The position numbers and the translations under genes are program-made. Below are positions 13,651 to 16,749 of a DNA stretch of 16,749 nt, piece after piece. Each line of letters opens with the position of its first letter. Position 1 is the stretch's first letter. The DNA is taken from positions 6,698 through 23,446 of the forward strand of contig DJWC01000003.1 in the NCBI GenBank assembly GCA_002441445.1. The letters run 5' to 3'. This stretch comes from Pusillimonas sp. UBA6240 (GTDB taxonomy: Bacteria; Pseudomonadota; Gammaproteobacteria; Burkholderiales; Burkholderiaceae_B). Below the pieces are notes generated by a model. The model was not told the origin of the DNA. It saw only the letters and a program-made list of their open reading frames with translations, and did no database searches.

Positions 13651-14526
13651 TCAGCCGCCCAGCTTGTGCATCAGGCGGCATGCGTCATCGGGCGCCTGGG
13701 CTTTGATGTCGTTGTCGAAATAGCAGAAGACATCCCGCCCGCTGCGCTTGGGAGCCGCGGAAGCGGCGATCCGGCGGGCATCGGGCGGTTCCGCGCCGGA
13801 CGCCCATGCTTTCATGCGGGCGGCCCAGCGCTCGAGCGCCGCGTCGCTGTACTTCCCGCTGTACAAGGTCTGTGTGCCGTGCAGGCGCATATAGACGAAG
13901 CCCGCGGTCAGGTCTTCGAAGTAGGGCCAGTCCTTGACCGAATCCGATACCACGATGGCGGCATGATGTTTGCGCAGCATGGCGACGAAGGCATCGTTGC
14001 AAAAGCTGCCGTGGCGCACTTCGATGGCATGGCGCAAGCGGCGCTTGCGGTCCGGCTGCAGGCATGTGTCCTTGACATGCCTGTCATGCTCGCGGGCCAG
14101 TGCCGCGGCTTCGTCCGTATTCCGTGGAAGCAGGCGCAGCATGGACTCGAACAGCGCTGCATCGAACTTGAAACTGGGCGGAAATTGCCACAGTATCGGG
14201 CCCAGCTTTTCTTTCAGCATGAACAGGCCCGAAGCGAAAAAATTGGCCATCGCCTTGCGGCTGGCGTCCGCATCCCGGAAACGCAGGATGTGGGTCAGAT
14301 AGCGGGGGCTTTTCACACTGAAGACGAAGCCCCGCGGCGTGGCCTCATACCAGCGCGCATAGCTGCTCGGCGTCTGCAGCGCGTAGTGCGATCCGTTTAC
14401 TTCTATGGTTTGCATCCGCCTCGAGGCGTACTCCAGTTCGCGCGCCTGCGTCAGACCCGAGGGGTAGAACGCCCCTCGCCAACCCGCGTACCGCCATCCA
14501 GAAATTCCGACGCGTATATGCCCCAT
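13651..14526 (-). CDS. DUF72 (YecE-like) family protein, 291 aa
   Basis: DUF72 proteins have a TIM-barrel-like fold and are widespread; the biochemical role is not settled. The opening IRVGISGWRYAGWRGAFYP, then LEYASRRMQTIEVNGSHYAL, PRGFVFSVKSPRYLTH and GPILWQFPPSFKF are characteristic. The C-terminal part with YMRLHG and a FCYFDND stretch also fits, and the length is near the family's usual size. The ATG at 14524-14526 has only a weak ribosome binding site (GGGC). The gene starts 143 bp after the lipoprotein gene on the same strand. No functional link to its neighbours is evident. Confidence 0.9.
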   Translation of the reverse strand: MGHIRVGISGWRYAGWRGAFYPSGLTQARELEYASRRMQTIEVNGSHYALQTPSSYARWYEATPRGFVFSVKSPRYLTHILRFRDADASRKAMANFFASGLFMLKEKLGPILWQFPPSFKFDAALFESMLRLLPRNTDEAAALAREHDRHVKDTCLQPDRKRRLRHAIEVRHGSFCNDAFVAMLRKHHAAIVVSDSVKDWPYFEDLTAGFVYMRLHGTQTLYSGKYSDAALERWAARMKAWASGAEPPDARRIAASAAPKRSGRDVFCYFDNDIKAQAPDDACRLMHKLGG

Positions 14527-14669
14527 GAATGCCCGTCAAAAAGATTCGAGAGCGGGTGCCGAAACGGCGCCCGCATGCACATTCCGGAGCAATATTCGGG
14601 CCTGAAAATCGCAGGCGGGCGGAGCGATATCCGGGCATGGCAAGCATGGCGGAAACAGCGGCCAGGCCT

Positions 14670-15425
14670 TCAGCGTACCGGCAGGAAATTGAAAAACAAG
14701 AGCCCTTGCATGTAGTTGATGCCTATGCGTCGCAGGTTTTCATCCAGCAGATTGGCGACCAAGTCCAGGCGGCCCACCAATTGGCCGAATTCGCGTTCAA
14801 AACTGAGGTTGACGCCATCAGCCGACATTTCATTGGCCAGCAACAGCGGCCGCCCCGCCGCATCGCGCCGGCTGGCCAGCAGCCAGGCGGCGATCTCCAC
14901 GTTGCGGGCGGCATTGTGCACGTGTTGGGCATCCAGCGCGTCCGAGACATAGAAACGGGTCTTGCCATTGTGGGCGCTGATGATCATGCTCGCCATGCCG
15001 AAGACGAAGGCGCCGACGCGGTCGCCCCGATAAGACGGATCCAGCGCGACGGCCAGGATTTCGATATCGCGCAAGGACGACAGCTCGGGTGGAGGCCTGC
15101 CGCTTTCGATGGCGGCGCGTCCGTTTTGTATGGCCGCTTCTACGGTGGGCGCGCCGGTCTTGCGCCATTCCGCCGGGTTGCGCCGGTAAAGCTTTTCCAG
15201 CAGGCGCATGAGGCTGTCCAGGTTGTCCCGCATGGCGATCGTCACAGTGCGGTTGAAGTCGGTCTGGGCGAACTGGTCGAAAGACATCTGTTCGTTATGG
15301 GGCTGGCCCGTGCCGGAGGGCGCGTCGGGCGCGGCACAGCCGCCCAGGCAAAGCAGGGCGGCCAGCATCGCCCCCGCCAGCCGGCCTTTTACTTTTATTC
15401 CGTCCTGTGTGTCGCCGCTTGCCAT
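14670..15425 (-). CDS. Lipoprotein of unknown function, 251 aa
   Basis: The start ATG at 15423-15425 follows a GGAGG three bases upstream. The N-terminal signal has a clear lipobox (LGGC, acylated Cys30). The mature part is mostly helical, with segments DFNRTVTIAMRDNLDSLMRL, YRRNPAEWRK and a C-terminal run LVANLLDENLRRIGINYMQG. The protein resembles uncharacterised betaproteobacterial lipoproteins but I cannot name a family. The residue after Cys30 is Ala, so outer-membrane sorting is expected. An upstream extension to 15605 is rejected because it would bury the signal peptide. It is divergent from sodC. Confidence 0.8.
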   Translation of the reverse strand: MASGDTQDGIKVKGRLAGAMLAALLCLGGCAAPDAPSGTGQPHNEQMSFDQFAQTDFNRTVTIAMRDNLDSLMRLLEKLYRRNPAEWRKTGAPTVEAAIQNGRAAIESGRPPPELSSLRDIEILAVALDPSYRGDRVGAFVFGMASMIISAHNGKTRFYVSDALDAQHVHNAARNVEIAAWLLASRRDAAGRPLLLANEMSADGVNLSFEREFGQLVGRLDLVANLLDENLRRIGINYMQGLLFFNFLPVR

Positions 15426-15489
15426 AGGCCTCCAGTTTCGGCGCCGGAACCATCGGGGCCCCGTCTTCCGGATAGGGACTTTATCAGAA

Positions 15490-15518
15490 ACCGCGGCGGC
15501 CCAGATCTGCGCCGCGGT
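15490..15518. repeat. 9-bp GC-rich inverted repeat in the lipoprotein-sodC divergent region
   Basis: ACCGCGGCG (15490-15498) and CGCCGCGGT (15510-15518) are exact reverse complements with an 11-bp spacer. It lies in the 202-bp divergent gap and could be an operator or an mRNA hairpin. GC-rich DNA yields such repeats by chance more often than AT-rich DNA. Confidence 0.4.
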
Positions 15519-15627
15519 GCTGCCCGGCACAGGCTTTGCTGGCTGGCGCCCAGCGCCAGGCGAGCGGCGGCCCGCTTGCGGCATAGCGCCGTCCGCGCCA
15601 TTCATTCATCAGTCAAGGGAGAAGAGT

Positions 15628-16251
15628 ATGGATCATGGAACAGAAAAAGACAGACGGCATGCGAAAGACGGGCGATATGCGAAGCCGGCCGGCGCCGCGT
15701 CTGTGTGGACGGCCGGCTTGCGGGCCGGTGTGCGCTATGCGCTTGCGGTGTTGGCCGCGAGTGGCATGGCGGCGATGGCGCAGGCCGATATCACCGTCGA
15801 CATGCATAGCGTCGATGCGCAGGGCGTGGGCAAGAGCATAGGCTCGGTACGCATATCCGAATCGCAATACGGGCTGGTTTTCACGCCCGATCTGCAGGGT
15901 CTGCCGCCGGGCATACACGGGTTTCACGTGCACGAGCACCCCAGTTGCGACCCCGCCAAGAAAGACGGCAAGGCGGTCGCGGCGCAGGCGGCGGGAGGGC
16001 ATCTGGATCCCGAGAAAACAGGCAAGCACGGCTTCCCGTGGGGCCGCGGGCATTTGGGCGATCTGCCCGCGCTTTACGTGGACGCCGGGGGCAAGTCGAA
16101 TAACCCGGTCCTGGCGCCGCGCCTGACGAAGCTGGATCAGGTGTCCGGGCATGCATTGATGGTGCATGAAGGCGGGGATAATCATGCCGATCATCCCAAG
16201 CCCCTGGGCGGCGGCGCCGGCCGCCTGGCCTGCGGCATCATCAAGAAGTAG
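15628..16251 (+). CDS. sodC: Periplasmic Cu,Zn superoxide dismutase, 207 aa
   Basis: SodC converts superoxide to oxygen and hydrogen peroxide in the periplasm. Cu ligands are visible as His100 and His102 in GFHVHEH, bridging His125 in GGHLDP and His180 in MVHEGG. Zn ligands are His125, His134, His142 and Asp145. Cys107 and Cys202 form the family's disulphide and Arg199 is the active-site Arg. The ATG at 15628-15630 has AAGGGAG upstream. This start gives an unusually long N-terminus: about 34 charged residues before the hydrophobic signal segment and a cleavage near AQA53. No internal start with a good ribosome binding site was seen. The enzyme needs periplasmic copper, which the locus at 5253-10178 may help supply. 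Confidence 0.96.
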   Translation: MDHGTEKDRRHAKDGRYAKPAGAASVWTAGLRAGVRYALAVLAASGMAAMAQADITVDMHSVDAQGVGKSIGSVRISESQYGLVFTPDLQGLPPGIHGFHVHEHPSCDPAKKDGKAVAAQAAGGHLDPEKTGKHGFPWGRGHLGDLPALYVDAGGKSNNPVLAPRLTKLDQVSGHALMVHEGGDNHADHPKPLGGGAGRLACGIIKK

Positions 16252-16489
16252 GGGGAGAAATAAGCGGGGGTGTCGTACTGGCAGGGTTCGTCCTGTATTG
16301 TTCATCCGCATGCACTGCCCGCCCCGTTGTTCGCCCTGCTGGCGCTTTTGCAGACCCGGCGCTATTATTTTCAGCATGGCTGCATGCCTGGCGCATGCGG
16401 GCGGGCCGGTTTGCGGCCGCCGCGCGGGTCATCACGGCGGGCCGGCGCCAGGCGGCGGAAACAGCACAAAAAATCAACAGGAGACGAAT
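16252..16489. other. 238-bp gap after sodC
   Basis: No gene is supported here. The short open frames lack ribosome binding sites and domains. A TATTAT at 16364-16369 region could be a -10 for the next gene, but no -35 fits. No clear terminator for sodC is visible. Confidence 0.5.
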
Positions 16490-16749
16490 ATGTCCAGCAT
16501 TTTCGACCAGGACCTGCCGCAGACGCCGGCCAATTATGCGGCGATATCGCCGCTGTCTTTCATCGAGCGCAGCGCGCAAGTCTATCCCGACAAGCTGGCG
16601 GTGGTGCACGGCATGGGCCCCGAGGCGCTGCGCCTTAGCTGGTCGCAGCTTTACCAGCGGTGCCGGCGCCTGGCCAGCGCCTTGTCCCGGGCGGGCATAG
16701 GCAAGGGCGATACCGTCGCCGTCATGCTGCCCAACACGCCGCCCATGGT
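16490..16749 (+). CDS. AMP-dependent acyl-CoA synthetase, N-terminal 86 codons, cut by window edge
   Basis: These enzymes activate fatty or other carboxylic acids to acyl-CoA through an acyl-AMP. The visible N-terminus carries the conserved opening LSFIERSAQVYPDKLAVVHG and the segment LYQRCRRLASALSRAGIGKGDTVAVMLPN, typical of medium-chain or AlkK-type ligases. The AMP-binding and catalytic motifs lie beyond the window. The ATG at 16490-16492 follows AGGAG six bases upstream. Substrate class cannot be judged from this fragment. Confidence 0.9.
   Translation, partial: MSSIFDQDLPQTPANYAAISPLSFIERSAQVYPDKLAVVHGMGPEALRLSWSQLYQRCRRLASALSRAGIGKGDTVAVMLPNTPPM

Noticed and set aside
13109..13681. 190-codon minus-strand open frame over the AllA-like gene and upstream gap
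   Set aside because: It is out of frame with the recognisable AllA-like protein and reads as Arg/Pro-rich filler across the dyad repeats.
14529..15809. 426-codon plus-strand open frame
   Set aside because: It runs antisense through the lipoprotein gene and out of frame into sodC. It has no domain or signal, while both overlapping genes have clear marks.
1..16749. tRNA, rRNA, CRISPR, insertion sequence or prophage
   Set aside because: Reading both strands gave no cloverleaf, spacer-repeat array, transposase or integrase.

Overview
The window looks like chromosomal DNA of a GC-rich betaproteobacterium of the order Burkholderiales, most likely Alcaligenaceae (Bordetella/Achromobacter-like). 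This rests on recognising protein families and codon use by eye, not on a search. No mobile element, CRISPR array, rRNA or tRNA was found. Both ends cut a gene: lon at the left and an AMP-dependent acyl-CoA synthetase at the right.

Layout. 1-1727 (minus): a small heat shock protein gene followed by lon, 27 bp apart, a protein quality-control pair. 2067-4358 (plus): an ATP/ADP-translocase-like membrane transporter and a Tat-exported aldo/keto reductase, tightly coupled. 4366-5163 (minus): an outer-membrane beta-barrel gene with its own promoter region carrying a perfect 9-bp inverted repeat. 5253-10178 (minus): a four-gene copper locus in the order DUF2946 (CruR-like) leader protein, YcnI-like DUF1775 protein, CopC-CopD fusion, TonB-dependent receptor. 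10305-11348 (minus): an exported alpha/beta-hydrolase esterase. 11349-11847: a 499-bp gap holding the esterase promoter, a strong plus-strand terminator and a possible 68-codon plus-strand ORF. 11848-12624 (minus): a PheC-like (cyclohexadienyl dehydratase / solute-binding fold) periplasmic protein. 12778-13353 (minus): an AllA-like (ureidoglycolate lyase family) protein, preceded by three phased 25-bp dyad repeats. 13651-14526 (minus): a DUF72 protein. 14670-15425 (minus): an unknown lipoprotein. 15628-16251 (plus): Cu,Zn superoxide dismutase SodC. 16490-end (plus): the acyl-CoA synthetase.

The most interesting part is the copper locus. The receptor could bring copper (free or chelated) across the outer membrane, the YcnI and CopC parts could hold it in the periplasm, and the CopD part could move it inward. 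The operon is headed by a DUF2946 protein. In Bordetella pertussis such a protein (CruR) is a copper-sensing nascent peptide that uses a CXXC motif and a C-terminal RAPP arrest motif. Here RAPP is kept four residues before the stop, but the expected CXXC reads C-P-Y-G. The sensor may therefore be altered while the arrest module is intact. SodC, a periplasmic copper enzyme, lies about 5.5 kb away, but nothing in the sequence ties its regulation to this locus.
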